Source: Cercospora beticola
Lineage: Eukaryota; Ascomycota; Dothideomycetes; Mycosphaerellales; Mycosphaerellaceae
Length of the DNA: 64,000 nucleotides
Assembly: GCF_033473495.1 (NCBI RefSeq)
Contig: NC_088940.1
Location: forward strand, 2,914,001 to 2,978,000
Direction: 5' to 3'
Position 1 is the first letter of the stretch. Every line of letters starts with the position of its first letter. Shown one piece after another: positions 21,611 through 34,123 of the stretch. The translations under genes were made by a program, and so were the position numbers. A model generated the notes under the pieces. It did no database searches and had not been told where the DNA came from. It saw only the letters and a list, made by a program, of their open reading frames with translations.

Positions 21611-24600
21611 TTCCAGTCGATGGCTGCAGCACGATGCTTAAAAGGTTCTTCTAATATTCGTCGTGGTGGTAGCACCGCAGTCGTGGATCCGATAATGTAA
21701 GGGCGCCAACAGGAGCCACGGTAGTAGTGATGACGAGCGGTGTAGTCAATTGCTGGATGGTGGTCAGGCTAGAGAGTCGAGGCGGTATGTGAATGGCCGA
21801 ATGCGTAAGTAAAGTGTTCACGACAACCCGATGGTGGGTGGATATATACTGCTGCTATGCCAGCGACATGGAACGCTGTGAGAAAAATAGAAGACGATCA
21901 CAGGCGAGGAGGGTCGGCACCGGTGTAGAGGAACGGCGAACCCAAGAATGTGGACATGGCAACAAGATGAGATGATGAAGAGCTGCAATGCTGCTTCGAG
22001 GCTACCCGGAAGTCAGGACCCATAGTTGATGTGCTGGCGCACGTTTCGGCCAGAGGATGTTGATGATCGAGAGGCGGATAGCATGAGCTCCGCAGGTAAC
22101 AACAATATCTAGGTGCAGATCGAGATGGGCCCCGGGCGTCGTTCTACAGCACAGCTGGCGGGAAAGGCGCGAAGTTTCTCTGCTGCTCGCGACGAGGATC
22201 ATCTGTCAGTCAATGCGTCAGGTACGGCGGGCGGCTAGGAAGCTGTCAGGAATGCGCGGCTTGGACCAGTGGCGAGGGAGCAACGGAGATGGGGAGTAGC
22301 ACTATGTCGTGCATTCGCTCCATGCTCGAACTGATGTGGGCTCGGAAAAACAGCTGCAGTGCTGTTGGGCAGCGGCAGCTTCGATAGCGCCAGCCAGCAC
22401 GCGCGAGCGCTAGGTACCGCAGAGCTCGGCAACTACTGCATAGTGGGACCACGTCTCAAAGATGCAGATCCTGGTGGCATCCACGCTGTGCCCGTTCCAG
22501 ACTGACGACGAGAGCAAGGAATGTCGGGCTGGCCATGACGTTTTGCATGCAACGATGGTGAGTGCACGCGAAAGGATTCCCGGGCGGAGCAGGATTCTTG
22601 GTGACCGGGTTGTGAGTATCTCCAGTCGTTGATAACTCGACCCCGCGAGTACGAACCTCACGCCGGACGGGAAGCAGATGGAGAGGGCTGGATGCCAGAT
22701 AGGCGCGCTCTGGCGATGCAGCGCGCGCGGTGCGGTGCAACGTGCGAGCTGTCTGTCTGTGGGATCGCGGACCGCAGCGGTCGATGTGTTGTCAATGAAC
22801 AGCAGCAGCTCTAACTTAGCCAAGCTGCAGCCACCGCCATCTGCAGTGGGCCATGGATGGGCGAGTGTGGTGTGCGGTCAGGGTCTCGTCCAGGACTCAC
22901 CAGGTGGACAGAAGCTAAATGCCCGACGCTGAGCAGCACAGGCGGAGCTCCTGCCAAATTGCGCGGAGCTGCTGTGCCTGAGAATTCAACGCAGGACGAA
23001 ATCGCGTTCAATGAAGCGGGACCAGTCGAGGTGAGCTCAGCGGGCCAGACGAGTCCCACCAGCGTGGCAGTCCGGTTGCACGGCGAGCGCCACGACGAAA
23101 AGGCAGCGGGCACGAGGAGCCACGCATTGAGGGTTGCACAAGACTTGACTGCAACGACGACTGCACGCACTCTGCAATGGCTGCGATGTCTCTCGCACGC
23201 AGGGTCAGCTTCAACAGCAGCAGCAGCATTGGAGTGGGCCGGCGTCTGACGAGTGCATGAACGTGCGGCTTTGTGGCAGACGCTCATTTGCTGCTCGTCC
23301 TTGGGCGCGCTGCAAGGCTCACGGCCTCGCCCTGCACGTCAAGGCACCGCGCTCGATCGGTGCGGAAGGCAAGATTCTGCCCTCTTCCAGCACCATTTCT
23401 CGAAGGCCATGCCGTGCGAGCTTCGGGTGCTGATCTCACATGCAACACGCCCGCGCCACGTCGTCCTCGGTGGTGTCTCGGTTGCGGATGGCGTGGTATA
23501 CTCAGCATAAAATGGGTGTTCATTCTGGCTGTAGGGTGGCGTCAGTCGTCAAGCAGCGTGCGTGCGGAGGTGCATCCTGGTGCTGCAGCAGCTCGAGGCG
23601 GTGAGGTCCGCTTTCCCAGCGCCAAGCACCTCGCCGCGCCCAAATTAGGCGCGAGTCTGACACGGAAATGCCTCGGCGCGATGCCTCAGCGCGATGCTGC
23701 ATGTCGCCCGTGCTGCAGCTGGCCTCTTGCCTTCCACTGCCTGTTTCGACGACCCAAGACATGCTTGTCGCCAACTGGCCCCAACGCGGAAATGCCCCTT
23801 CACATCGTCACTCCCGAACGAAGCGCACGCGAGCTATTCATCTGCCGATTTGACCATGCGAGGGGCAACTTCCACCTCCACATCTTCAGCGGTGAGCGAA
23901 AACACGGAAAGGTTATATTGCACATGCTGCAGCAGACGCGGCAATATCGCATCTTCAAATATTCCCTAGGCTTGTCATGTCGAGCGCGATGACCCACCCT
24001 CTCTTCCAGCTCGGTTACGTTTTTCAGATGTCGTTGACAGCGACATCCCGGTAACTCATAACGTCAGGGCACAGCGCAGCGCGGAGAAGCAAGCCAACAA
24101 GCACAACGACAACCACAGCAGGGTCCACCGTCCCGAGCGCATCTAGCAAGGTCCACGTAGACACGATATGCCCCTCGTCCATGAAACAAATACGCAGGTC
24201 GTTTATTACGACAATGTCCGACATTGGGCAGCAAGAATGTCTCTCATTTTCGGGTGTAGTGTTCACTCCATGTGAGATTCTTGTACTGCCCGCTCTTAGC
24301 TCCGCGCAAAGTGAGCAATAACCCAATCCATCATCCAGCCATTGACGAGAGTAGCGCTGTCCCAGTCCTGCGGAATGGGCATACACAGGCCCTTGACATC
24401 GGGCAGCGCAGCGCAACAACCTGGCACCAGCATGTCAGCATGATCGAGTCCGAAAAACCGGGAGATGGCGAAACTTTATGCCGCAGCTACGCAACGCCAA
24501 CACATTACCCCTGATGAGCCGCAGTCGAGCAGGTTTGACGACCGTCTTCGACGTCTTTCTATAACACATCATAGGAAGGGGATGGAGATCGGATTGCATC

Positions 24601-25766
24601 AGCGTGTGCATTCAACGTAACGGAATGTGATTGCGGTAATCACTCGCTGTCTGGCACGAGCATCTCCTCGAAGATGAGCGCTGCTCAACTTACTCACAGC
24701 TCAGTCGTCACTGGCTTGTAAAATCAAGATCGTCAAAAGACGTAGCACGATCACACTTTTTCGACAAGGAAAATTCTTGAAAGCATGCAGGATCAATTGA
24801 TCAACAAACACCAATTGCAGAAAGCCGTCCGCGAAAGATGGTAGATGGCCCCGACTGTCTTGCTTCACCGTTGTACTGGAGCCTGGCTTGTCATGACGAG
24901 ACAGCAGATTCTAGAAGCGGACCGAGAAACTTGAAGGCGCTCTGATCGAAGTGGCTCTCGAAAGTTGCGAATAAGCACGGCCACTTAGTGACTAGCTCTT
25001 ATGAATCGCGACCGATACAAGGCAATAGCTTTTAACTCAGGTCGTCTGGTACTTTCCACAAAAACCAGCCAAGATGGACAAAGACTAGGAAGTCCTTCAC
25101 GATGCCTCTGTGAGGCCTACACGATTTCTTTGCAACAGTCCGAAATCAGACTCCACTCGGGTTAGCAAGCGCACACGCGAACTCCAACGGTTAACATGAA
25201 TCTTAGGCGTAGACCTCACATGCCCTCATTGACCAGAAGACGTTGACAGCGGCGAAAATCTCCGGCTGAATGCTCTCCTTGCTTCATCATGATCATTATC
25301 TGTCAGCAACGGTCACGAGACTGTAAAGTGATATGAGCAACAACCCGTGTCGGGCCACCCAGACGTGCGCGTACTGCTGACCTTCTTTTTGCTACCTTTC
25401 TACATCAATAGTGTTCGCGCAACAGCATTACCTCAAGTCTTGGCCAAAGCGCAGGTTTTCTGCGTGAACATGCTGCAAAAACACTCTGTTCGTCAATATT
25501 GGAGAAGGAGGACCACAACAGTCTATGAAGCTACGACAGACTGCAGCTGCGTAAACTATTATCGACTCTAGTCTGAATTGCGGATTTATGAGAGCGCTGC
25601 TCAATTTACTCAAAGCAGTAATTTAGTCGAGCTATTGAATGCTTGCACGAATTGTAGCTAGCTTTAGATTGCGTCAAATTTCCCATCGCTTTGGTGCTTG
25701 GGCAATGTACTGCGATGATGAGATGGGTCCTGCGGGTATGTGTTCGAGCTTAGTTGATCGAAACCC
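21611..25766. other. Long gene-poor interval
   Basis: About 4.2 kb without a gene I can support. The part from ~22.2 to 24.0 kb is GC-rich and gives overlapping chance frames on both strands, none with a recognisable domain or splice-supported continuity. The 24.5-25.3 kb part has few open frames. I saw no tRNA, array or element end. Confidence 0.4.
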
Positions 25767-27248
25767 TCATATAATAGTGACTCTGTGCATCTCTGGTTCT
25801 ATGAGCCAGCCGCGAGGCGATGGCCACACAAGGCTTACAAGCTGGAAAGTCATATCCCGTTCGCCGCATCTTCTCAGGACCAGTGCAACATCTATTTTTC
25901 CTAAGATGTGTCCCGCTGGTAGTCCATAGTAACAATCATTACACAATAATCCATGTTCAGAAGGCTCATCGATTCCCACCTGTCCGAGGTATAGCAAATC
26001 AATCATGATACTATGATCGTCACAGGCAACTGCGTACTTGTCATCTTTGGCCGAGAAATGGTTTCCAATCAGGCAATCAGACATGCGCATGCTACTCGTG
26101 ATCCAACCATCATAGACTTCGCAGTTAGCCCAATCAGGCACCCAACTATGAGTCTCGGAAGGGACGTGATCTCTGGACCACAGACTCCAGAGTTTCAAGC
26201 CAGCGGTGATAAGAATGTTCCAGGCGGCTATATAGCCGTTCAGCTGGATATAGTCGCGCGTGAAGTGAGTATACACCGTTGGCCAGTCCAGGCTGTAGTC
26301 TATCCTGATTTGTGGACAGTCTGGGCGAAGTTTCAGAATGCTGGCAATGGAATAGATAGCATCACGTTTGTCTAGACACTTCCACGGAGATAGTAGAATC
26401 ATCAATTGAATCGTGTTCTCTTCTTCTGTAATCTTAGCAAGTGTAGTTATTGTGCCGAAATCGAGACCTCGGTCTCCGCTAAGAGCGGCGATGAACGCGG
26501 ACCATGGAATTTCCAAGGGGCCACAGTTTAGCTTTGCACATTGGGCGAAAGCCATTTCCTGTATGCACCAACGGCGTCTGAAGTACCGTCGTTGCTCGAA
26601 TACGGGGTGCAGGTCCTCATGCTTATCAAGCATCCACGAAGGACCTGAGCGATTGTCCTTCCAGGACTCGGCATCCTGACCACAGTGACGAAGGAAAAAC
26701 TGTCCATCCTCAGCCACAGAGTCCTCGCCAATCCATGCGACTACTTGGCTTGCACCTGAAAAGACTTGCGCCATGCAAGCAACCTGGGCAGAGCGTTCCA
26801 TAAGGTCGTCCTGATTGATGCATATAGCGTCGATCCACAAACTTCGAGCTTCGTCCGAATAGCGCAATCTTCTTAGTGCGACGTGCAAATTGGCAGTCGT
26901 TGGTACTGCGACTTCGTGTATCCATATGACGCCAGACTCGAACTGATAGGTTGAGAATATTGATTCCTGCGTCCAGGCCTTCTGTGTCGAAGATTTTAGC
27001 GGCGATAGATTCGATACGTCGTCTTCGCTGAAAGGTTGATCCCAGGTATAAGACAATGCTTCGTATCCCGCGCCACTTCCAATCTCAATGATCTCGAAGA
27101 CACCAACCAGAGGAGCTGTGACCTCTCGAGCTGGCTGTAGGTGCAGCACCCGAATCTGGCCAGGCTGCAAAGGCTTGTATATTGTGGCATTCGGGACGGT
27201 ACCCTGATCAAAAGTCGCCGAAACCGTCAATGAGTCTCCCGTCGCCAT
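25767..27248 (-). CDS. HET-domain (heterokaryon incompatibility) protein
   Basis: A single exon of 493 codons from the first in-frame ATG at 27248; the frame is open further 5' but has no ATG. The N-terminus YKPLQPGQIRVLHLQPA and then YEALSYTWDQ, LWIDAICINQDDLMERSAQV and VVAWIGE are the three conserved blocks of the HET domain. Next comes the RRRWCIQE block, then a variable C-terminal half. HET proteins act in non-self recognition and trigger death of fused incompatible cells; which partner this one reads is unknown. A GTAAGC donor-like site just upstream may mark a 5' UTR intron. Confidence 0.9.
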   Translation of the reverse strand: MATGDSLTVSATFDQGTVPNATIYKPLQPGQIRVLHLQPAREVTAPLVGVFEIIEIGSGAGYEALSYTWDQPFSEDDVSNLSPLKSSTQKAWTQESIFSTYQFESGVIWIHEVAVPTTANLHVALRRLRYSDEARSLWIDAICINQDDLMERSAQVACMAQVFSGASQVVAWIGEDSVAEDGQFFLRHCGQDAESWKDNRSGPSWMLDKHEDLHPVFEQRRYFRRRWCIQEMAFAQCAKLNCGPLEIPWSAFIAALSGDRGLDFGTITTLAKITEEENTIQLMILLSPWKCLDKRDAIYSIASILKLRPDCPQIRIDYSLDWPTVYTHFTRDYIQLNGYIAAWNILITAGLKLWSLWSRDHVPSETHSWVPDWANCEVYDGWITSSMRMSDCLIGNHFSAKDDKYAVACDDHSIMIDLLYLGQVGIDEPSEHGLLCNDCYYGLPAGHILGKIDVALVLRRCGERDMTFQLVSLVWPSPRGWLIEPEMHRVTII

Positions 27249-28255
27249 CTCTGCGCTATCTGAGTCGGTCTGTGCATTCGTACAGAATGGCAGTCCTCGG
27301 ATCGCTAAGCCAGTGGGCTTTGTATCTGTGCTGCATCGCAAGGCAAAGTGCTTACCCACGAAGGTAATGAGGCACCGGGACAATGCGAAGAAGAAACATA
27401 CCTACCGGCTCGGGGAAGTTCGAAGAGAGAAGTAGACGCTGCTGCGCGAATGTAGCGTTACACACACAGCTCAGCCCCAGCCGTGCGCCTTGGCGCAAGG
27501 GCAGTGCATACACTCCAGCCTTCCTCTACCTTTTCTGGAATTTGGCCTCAATGATATTTTCAAACACAAGAGTTTCCGAATTCATGCCAAGATGGAGAAA
27601 GTATCGAGCTAGGTGTTCAGGCGAAAGACAGAATATCATGGTGCCTCGAGAGAAATCTTGCCCTTGTCGTTGTGCGTAGAGCAAGATTGACCAACGACTT
27701 CAGGGTCTTTCCACAACAATTCATAGAATTGGCTGTCTCTTTCCAGACGCTCCTCAAATGACGTCCAGATTTTGAAAGTGTGGTAGGTGCAGGTGCGACG
27801 TTCTTCCGCAGAAGTACCTTCCAACATTGTTCTTTCTATTCGACATAACCGGCTTCGGAAGGTGAAGTCTTTTACATGAAGACAGAGAATTGGGACGAAG
27901 ATCATGATTCCAGTTGCTGACGATGACTTCAGGTTTTTCATCGCCATCGAACTCTGTAAGTCTTGGGGAATGAACGCTGCTCAATACAGTCGAACTTTCG
28001 TTCACGTTGGCTCACAAGATCAGAGATGCAGAGGAACATGCCTTGACAAAATTCGATGTTTCTTGAGGTCGAACAACAATTCATTCTCCGTACAAAACAA
28101 GTCGATCGAATTGACACCCGCAACCGGTCCCCGACGCCGTTGGTCCACAGTAGCATCAGCAAGGGCTTGCTCTTGTTGCTCAATCCTGTCCGCCACGTGC
28201 TTGCTTCATCCTGTGCCTCTTGTCGACAAGACTCCGCTCTACGCTGCAAATAGAG
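27249..28255. other. Intergenic between HET and WrbA-like genes
   Basis: Both flanking genes are on the minus strand, so this holds the HET promoter and the 3' end of the flavoprotein gene. No other feature recognised. Confidence 0.4.
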
Positions 28256-29043
28256 CTACTCGAAATTGACTCGTGCGACAGCTTCATAGAACTGCTTGCC
28301 ATGCGCCTCAGCCAGCTCAATCTCCTTTGCCGAAGGCTGGCGGGAACCATCAGCTGCAGTGAACGTTCCCGCTCCCCAAGCAGAACCACCCCGAACTTCC
28401 GAAATGTCAGACAAAATATGAGACACAGTCTTGAAGCCAAGCGGAACGTAAGTCATCCCGTGATGTGCGAGTGCACTCATCGCCGCGATAGCCGTCGATT
28501 CTTGTCCGCCGCCAGGAGCTGCTGTGGAAATGAATAGACCGGCATACTATCAGCAAGTATCAGCTTAAGCAAAGCAAAAGGAAGCAGTCTTCCGCAAGTT
28601 GAAGAGATGAGCGGTACAAGTCTCACCTTCCCCCACAACGCGCCTCTCGACCACAACCCTCCCGTCTGATCCCACAGCGCTCTCCACTGTGCCGGCCAAG
28701 TGCCATATCTTGTCGGAATCCCAAAGAGAAAGCCATCATACTGCTCCAAAATCTCCTGCGAGTCAAGAACCGGATAGTTGGAATCTTTGGGAGGCGCGTG
28801 CATTTTGGCAAGAACTTCTTCGGAAAGCGTCTCGGGGACTTGCCAAATATCGACTTGGCCGCCTGTGGCTTTGATGCCTCGGGCTTCGGCTTCTGCGAGG
28901 AGTTTTGTGTGGCCGTAGGCGGAGTACTATATGAGTGAGATTGATGTGAGTGTTGGCGTTTGGTTATGTGTTGGGGGTGGTGGGTGTGTTTGGGGTTGTT
29001 TGGAACTTACGTAGATTATTGCGATCTTTGGAGGACGTGCCAT
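28256..29043 (-). CDS. NAD(P)H:quinone oxidoreductase, WrbA/flavodoxin-like
   Basis: Three minus-strand exons, 29043-29011, 28926-28627 and 28546-28256, with introns of 84 and 80 nt and phase 0 at both joins, give 207 residues, the normal WrbA length. The FMN-binding pieces are all present: AYGHTKLLAEA after the first strand, the FGIPTRYGTWPAQWRALWDQTGGLW block, then KYAGLFISTAAPGGGQEST, and a C-terminal GGSAWGAGTF-DGSRQPSAKE segment. The family reduces quinones by two electrons with FMN and protects against redox cycling; location is cytoplasmic or at the plasma-membrane eisosome. The exon 3 start was chosen so that KYAGLF is kept. Confidence 0.92.
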
Positions 29044-31341
29044 ATTTTGAGGTCAGTAAGTTGAAAGAATGGTGTGTATCTGGAAGATGAAGAGGGTTCG
29101 CTGACTCTATGGCGTGAACAGATGAATCGAGGGACGCTTTGCTATTTATCGTACGACAACAACCCCAACGACGACGATGACTAGGCCGATGTGGTGTTGC
29201 AATTACAATAGCTGAAACCTTGAGAGGGATGCTTTTCTTTCCATCATCCGGATGGGAAGTCGAATTTTCCGTTCGGAAAGAATTCTGATTTTCCATTTCC
29301 ACATAGAACAGGATTTGATTGCTAATGCTATCGAGTAGATCCTCTGGCCACCTTTTCCGGCGAGAATGTTGTCCCTTCTGATGATAGCTTTTCAATCTCT
29401 ATAGCCGTGCTTGATAATGCTTCACTGTGCTGTGTTGTGCTGTATTAGTCAACTGGCCGAATCTGCCGTGGTCGTTATCAGCTTGGCGGTGTGTCAATCG
29501 ATATTGGTGATGGGGCTTTTCGGGCTTTTGGACATTTCTTTGTGTAGTGCAAGACTTCTCTTCTAAACGTTTGTATAAGATGCTGCGTCGTTGGATTCCT
29601 TCTACGAGTTGGAGACATTGTCTGGAATGGGTGGCTGCATCTTTGGCGAGGCAGGGAGTGCCAGAAGATGGGCAGCTGGTAAGAGTGATCCTTGCGTTGC
29701 TCGTTGCTGCTCATCGATGTTGTGGGGCTTAGACCATCGGGGATGTCAAGAGGTAGGTTCTGGCTCTCAAACGCATGGCATCTCTCAGAGACCATATATC
29801 TCAGAATGGTTGACCACATCTCTGTACGCGAGTCAAAGTGCGAACATGAGGGCTATCCATTCCTTCTCTTTCAAGACGTCGGCCACAATGACACGACCGG
29901 ACATATTGACTTATAGCATCTGAACTTGTTTTCAAACGGAGACAGTAACTTGCCAGCTGTGCAAGCAACTGTTGTGAGTTGGAAGAGTTGCTGGTATCCC
30001 TGGAGCGCCGGGAAAGAAAGTAATATTCTTATGGTTAAGATGCTCTGATCTGATACAATAGCAGGACTTTGTATTGTCTGACATTCGCTGGATTTGTCGG
30101 ATGTTGTATGCACGGAAAACAACAACGCAGCTCTGTTTCGAACCCTAGCTGACCGTCATCATGTACTTTTTCGAATTTATTGCAATGGAGTTCGTCGCTG
30201 TGTCTGAAGTGTGAAGTTGAGCTCGTAATGATGTCCGGAGGATCAGTTAAATCCGGTCTCGATCCTTCAAGCAATCTCCACTCAGCCGCACCTGCTCAGA
30301 ACCCTTCCCTTCCACCTTCCACCTTCCGTAGCGTGACCTTTGTTCCTACCACGTCTTGATTTAGCACACCCTATACCTCTTTTGGTTAGTGTGGTTGAGG
30401 TCGGGCTCTTCGCGGAGCGTCTGATGTCAATAGGCGCGATTTTGATGTAGTAGGGCTTCGCGAGGTGTCTTAGAACAGCATGTTTAGCAGACCAGCACTA
30501 CTACCACCATATATACGGCTCCACAATGTATGAGACGGCTCTTGGAAATCTAATAAATTAAAAGTTCGACTATAATTATGTAGTGTATTTCTCAAAGATG
30601 CAGACTCTGTAGCACTTCTAAACTGGTAGTATCTATGTTCTTCGAGTCGATTTACCAGCCCTCTAGAGGTGAACTAAGGGCAAAACAACGCCGCAGTGAG
30701 TAGCCACCCGCAACAAACTTGCTATTTAAGCCCGTCCCTGCAGCCTCCAACTGTCCGTTTCTTCTGCCGATGTTGTTACAAAATCGTGTTTTGCGAAGGG
30801 CGAATATGTCCAAATCGCGCCTCTTGGTCTCAGACCCGCAGGCGCTGCTGCGGAAGCCTCCGTGCATACCTTCCACCTTCCGCCTACCACACGGCAATCG
30901 CAAACGCAGCGTGTTAAGGGTCTGGTGGAGATAGCCTTCAAGCCACAATTTTGTCAGCGTCCTGCATACGTCATCCATCCAGCTCGCTCGCCTGTGTCGC
31001 TCTTAGCTGAAGGCGTGATGCCTCAGCAATCCCTCAGGCACGCTGCTGCATATCTCCGCTTCAACGTCTACGCACGACATCCTGAATTCGGGAAGCCGCG
31101 AGACCGCGATATGTTGGTCACCAACATGTTTCAGCCGGACATACTGGTCCTGTCTCGCTTGCGACGCGACAGAGGTAGGAGAGGATAAGTAGGTTGCGTT
31201 GCGACGATCGGTGTGTTTCTATCACTCACGAACAGGAAGAAAAGCAGCAAAATAGCTCTTTCACGCACACAGTACCAGAAAGGAACAAGCAACATCACCG
31301 GAACCAAGTACCTCAGAAGAAGACAGTACAAAACATCAACC
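29044..31341. other. Intergenic between divergent genes
   Basis: About 2.3 kb between the minus-strand WrbA-like gene and the plus-strand SDR. No gene, RNA or clear repeat recognised; the frames present are short, overlap each other and carry no motif. Confidence 0.4.
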
Positions 31342-32290
31342 ATGCCCACTTCACTAAAAGAGATCCGCGCTTCCAACGCCTCCCTCCATCAAACCCACTC
31401 CTCGCCCACAACAGCTCTCTTCGTCGGCGCAACAAGTGGCATAGGCCTCGCAACCCTCCAAGCCTTCGCCAAACACATCCCCTTCCCCCACACCATAATC
31501 ATCCGCCGCAACCAAAAGACTTTCCAACCTCACCTCGACAATCTGAAAACCCTCAACCCCAACAGAACCTACACATTCCTCGAATCCGACATTTCCCTCC
31601 TCGCGAACGTCGACTCAGTCAGCCAAGAAATCAAGTCTATCCTCTCACAGCAACCCAATAGCAAACTCGACCTCCTCTTCCTCTCCCAAGGCTACATCTC
31701 CTTCACCGGCCGCGAAGAAAATGCCGATGGACTTGACAACTCTGTGTCATTACGTTACTACTCCCGCATTCGCTTCATCCAAACCCTCCTACCAGTCATG
31801 TCCTCTTCCGCGCGAGCGGTATCGATTCTCGCAGGAGGGAAAGAAGGCAAAATCTTCGAAGATGATCTCGATCTCAAAAAGAATTATTCTGTTGGAAATG
31901 CAGCGGGACAGTTTGCTACGATGATGACATTGTCTTTCGATAACTTTTCTTCGCAGTCCGAGAATTCTGGGACGGGGTTTTGTGCATGTTTTTCCGGGGT
32001 TGACGAGCACGGGTCTACTTGGGAGGAGTGCGAAGGGTGTGCTGGGAGTTTTGATGAGATGGGTCGTGGAGCCGCTGTTGGGTGCTTTGGTGATGGGGAA
32101 GGCAGAGGACGTGGGGGAGAGGATGTTGTTTTATGCGATGAGTGAGGAATTTGGAAAGGGGAGCTGGTCATTGGATTGGGATGGGAGGAAGGTGGAGAAT
32201 GAGGTTTTGAGGGGATATAGGGAGAGAGGGTTTGGAGAGAAAGTGGTGGAGCATAATGGGAGGGTCTTTGAGGGGATTGGTGGGAGATAG
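31342..32290 (+). pseudogene. Short-chain dehydrogenase/reductase with a one-base frameshift
   Basis: From the ATG at 31342 a Rossmann-fold SDR starts with LFVGATSGIG (the TGxxxGIG cofactor motif with V for the usual T), then LLFLSQGYISF and RYYSRIRFIQTLLP. After about 212 codons the homology continues in another frame as VHVFPGLTSTGLLGRSAKG to the end at 32290. The join is the run GGGGTTTT at 31974-31981: one T fewer would restore a single ~315-residue protein. No intron fits. The change is either a real recent inactivation or a base-call error in a homopolymer. The variant SDR class is common near fungal secondary-metabolite and redox genes; the substrate is unknown. Confidence 0.75.
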
Positions 32291-32402
32291 AAGCAGTGGA
32301 CGATTCAGTGTGAGCGCTGTGCAATATGATTGGAAAAGAAGATGGAATTACATATAAAGGCTTGGATGATAGAACAAAAAGAAATTGAGTCTGATCAAAG
32401 CA

Positions 32403-33343
32403 TTAGTAAGTCGCCGGCCGGATTATTGTTCCTTCTATATGCCACAGACAAGTCCCATTTCGAGACTGCAAAGGCGTGCCATGAGGAGTCATCTTGACAT
32501 GATCGATCTGCACGCTTGCCGGACGCAAATGTGCTTCTCCCGTCCGCAAACGCTGTGTGCCTGGAAGCAACATCATAACTTGAACTCTTCCTCCGACTGA
32601 TCCAGCCGACACCGCGCGAAACAAACAGAACGAACACCATACAGTGTTTGCCAAACAAACCACAAAAACCACAAAGTACATCACTCCCGCTTTCTTCAGG
32701 TCTTGAACCTTCTCCCGATCCAGGAATGGACCTATCATTCGTAGTGAGATACTCAATAAGAGCCACACCCACGACCACGCCATTAGCATGAGCGGGGATT
32801 GCCAGATGTAGAACATATTCTTTGAAAATCGAAATTGAGAGCGTTCCGTCTCTGCGTCCGGTGTGAGTTTGATGAATATGAGCTTGAGAAAGTTGCCGAC
32901 GTCTATGTTGCTCAATGTGTCAGTGGGTTTGATTTCCATCTGCCGCTCCAGAATGGATTCGTGTTGTGCAGCCAGTACGATCGAAAATGTCGCCAATGTC
33001 AAGCTGCAGTGGGCGCAGCCGAGGAAGGACCAGATCTCGAGTGGGAGTTCTCTCCAGGACAGGGCACCTATTGCTGCGGCGGCGGAGAGAGTGGACTGTT
33101 CATGTGTTAAAAGTCAACACCTGAGAGCTGTGAGAGTTTGGAAGATGGAGAGCTTACGGCCGTTTTGATCGATTGCAATTCTCGATGCTTGCTTGCCCGA
33201 AAAGCACAAATAACTTTACCCACTTCTTCGTCTGTTTCGCAAGCTTCGAGCAGAGCTTCGACTGGTCGTAATGTGGAATAGCGGAGTGGCCAGTAGTATG
33301 GCCAGGTCAGGGCTGGTAGAACAATTTCGCTGAGTGTAAGCAT
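32403..33343 (-). CDS. Small hypothetical membrane protein
   Basis: Two minus-strand exons, 33343-33158 and 33095-32403, joined in phase 0 over a 62 nt GTAAGC...GAACAG intron, give 292 residues. Hydrophobic segments occur near residues 62-75, 93-110, and as two clear helices around MLMAWSWVWLLLSISLRMIG and VMYFVVFVVCLANTVWCSFCLF. The C-terminal 60 residues are soluble and basic. I do not recognise the family. The pattern of helices separated by a charged stretch is common in fungus-specific membrane proteins of unknown function. Confidence 0.6.
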
Positions 33344-34123
33344 TTTTGATCTTTCTGCACAGGTCAATTTTGTCGAATCCCTATCATGCATGCATCGAGA
33401 TGTAGAAGTCCAGCTATATGTAAGATCTGCGCGCATGGACCAAATTCTGAGTCTCATGGTATGGTGTCTGTTGGTGGCAGAGGCTCCAACCCACCATCAC
33501 GACCGTGGCATCTATCGAAAAGTACATTGAGCTATGAACAGAAATATGAGCTGCCTGAGCCTCAAAGTCTTATGCAATAAGGCTGAGCATAGCCCTGAAG
33601 TGGTGTTAAGAATATAACACATGATGAACTATACCACGGGACAGTGCTTTAGGGGTCGAAGTACCTATACCTCATGCAGGTTCGCTTGGCAGCTGATTTG
33701 ACCACTCATCGACTTCGATTTGTTCTAGTTCGTGCGACACACCATGCTGGGGTGTGCTACTCAGCGACTGGTATTAATAGCTCTTGGCGAACAGTCAGCC
33801 GCCACTGCTACTATTGCGAGCTGTTGCTTGTTGGAGCAGATCCTGATGGCGTTCGATGTCTGAGGCTGTACATGTCTAGCATCATGCCACTCAAAAATGA
33901 TCTTCTATGTGTTGCCATTGCAATCTTGGTACCTTTGGTGACCTTGTAGGCTCATCGGACATGTGGGCTCATGAGATAAGTCATGGGAAGATTTAAGATA
34001 GGCCATCGAAAGGTAAGATCTGTGCCGCCCGGAAAGAACAGAATATCCGTGAAGGTTTGCTGTGTTCAGGCTCGAATCTTGAATGCCCCAACTTCGGTAA
34101 GGCACTGTGCTCGCTATACAGAG
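33344..34123. other. Intergenic
   Basis: This lies between the start of the small membrane protein and the stop of the flavin hydroxylase gene. Nothing recognised beyond a promoter position. Confidence 0.4.

Noticed and set aside
22410..23287. Overlapping minus-strand frames of 137 and 158 codons
   Set aside because: Alanine/arginine-rich chance frames in GC-rich DNA, with plus-strand frames of similar length over the same bases.
23273..23992. 239-codon plus-strand frame in the gene-poor interval
   Set aside because: GC-rich chance frame with odd composition, overlapping frames on both strands, no domain and no signal peptide.
30100..30145. tRNA-like T-loop (TTCGAACCC)
   Set aside because: No matching acceptor stem, D-arm or anticodon arm could be folded around it.
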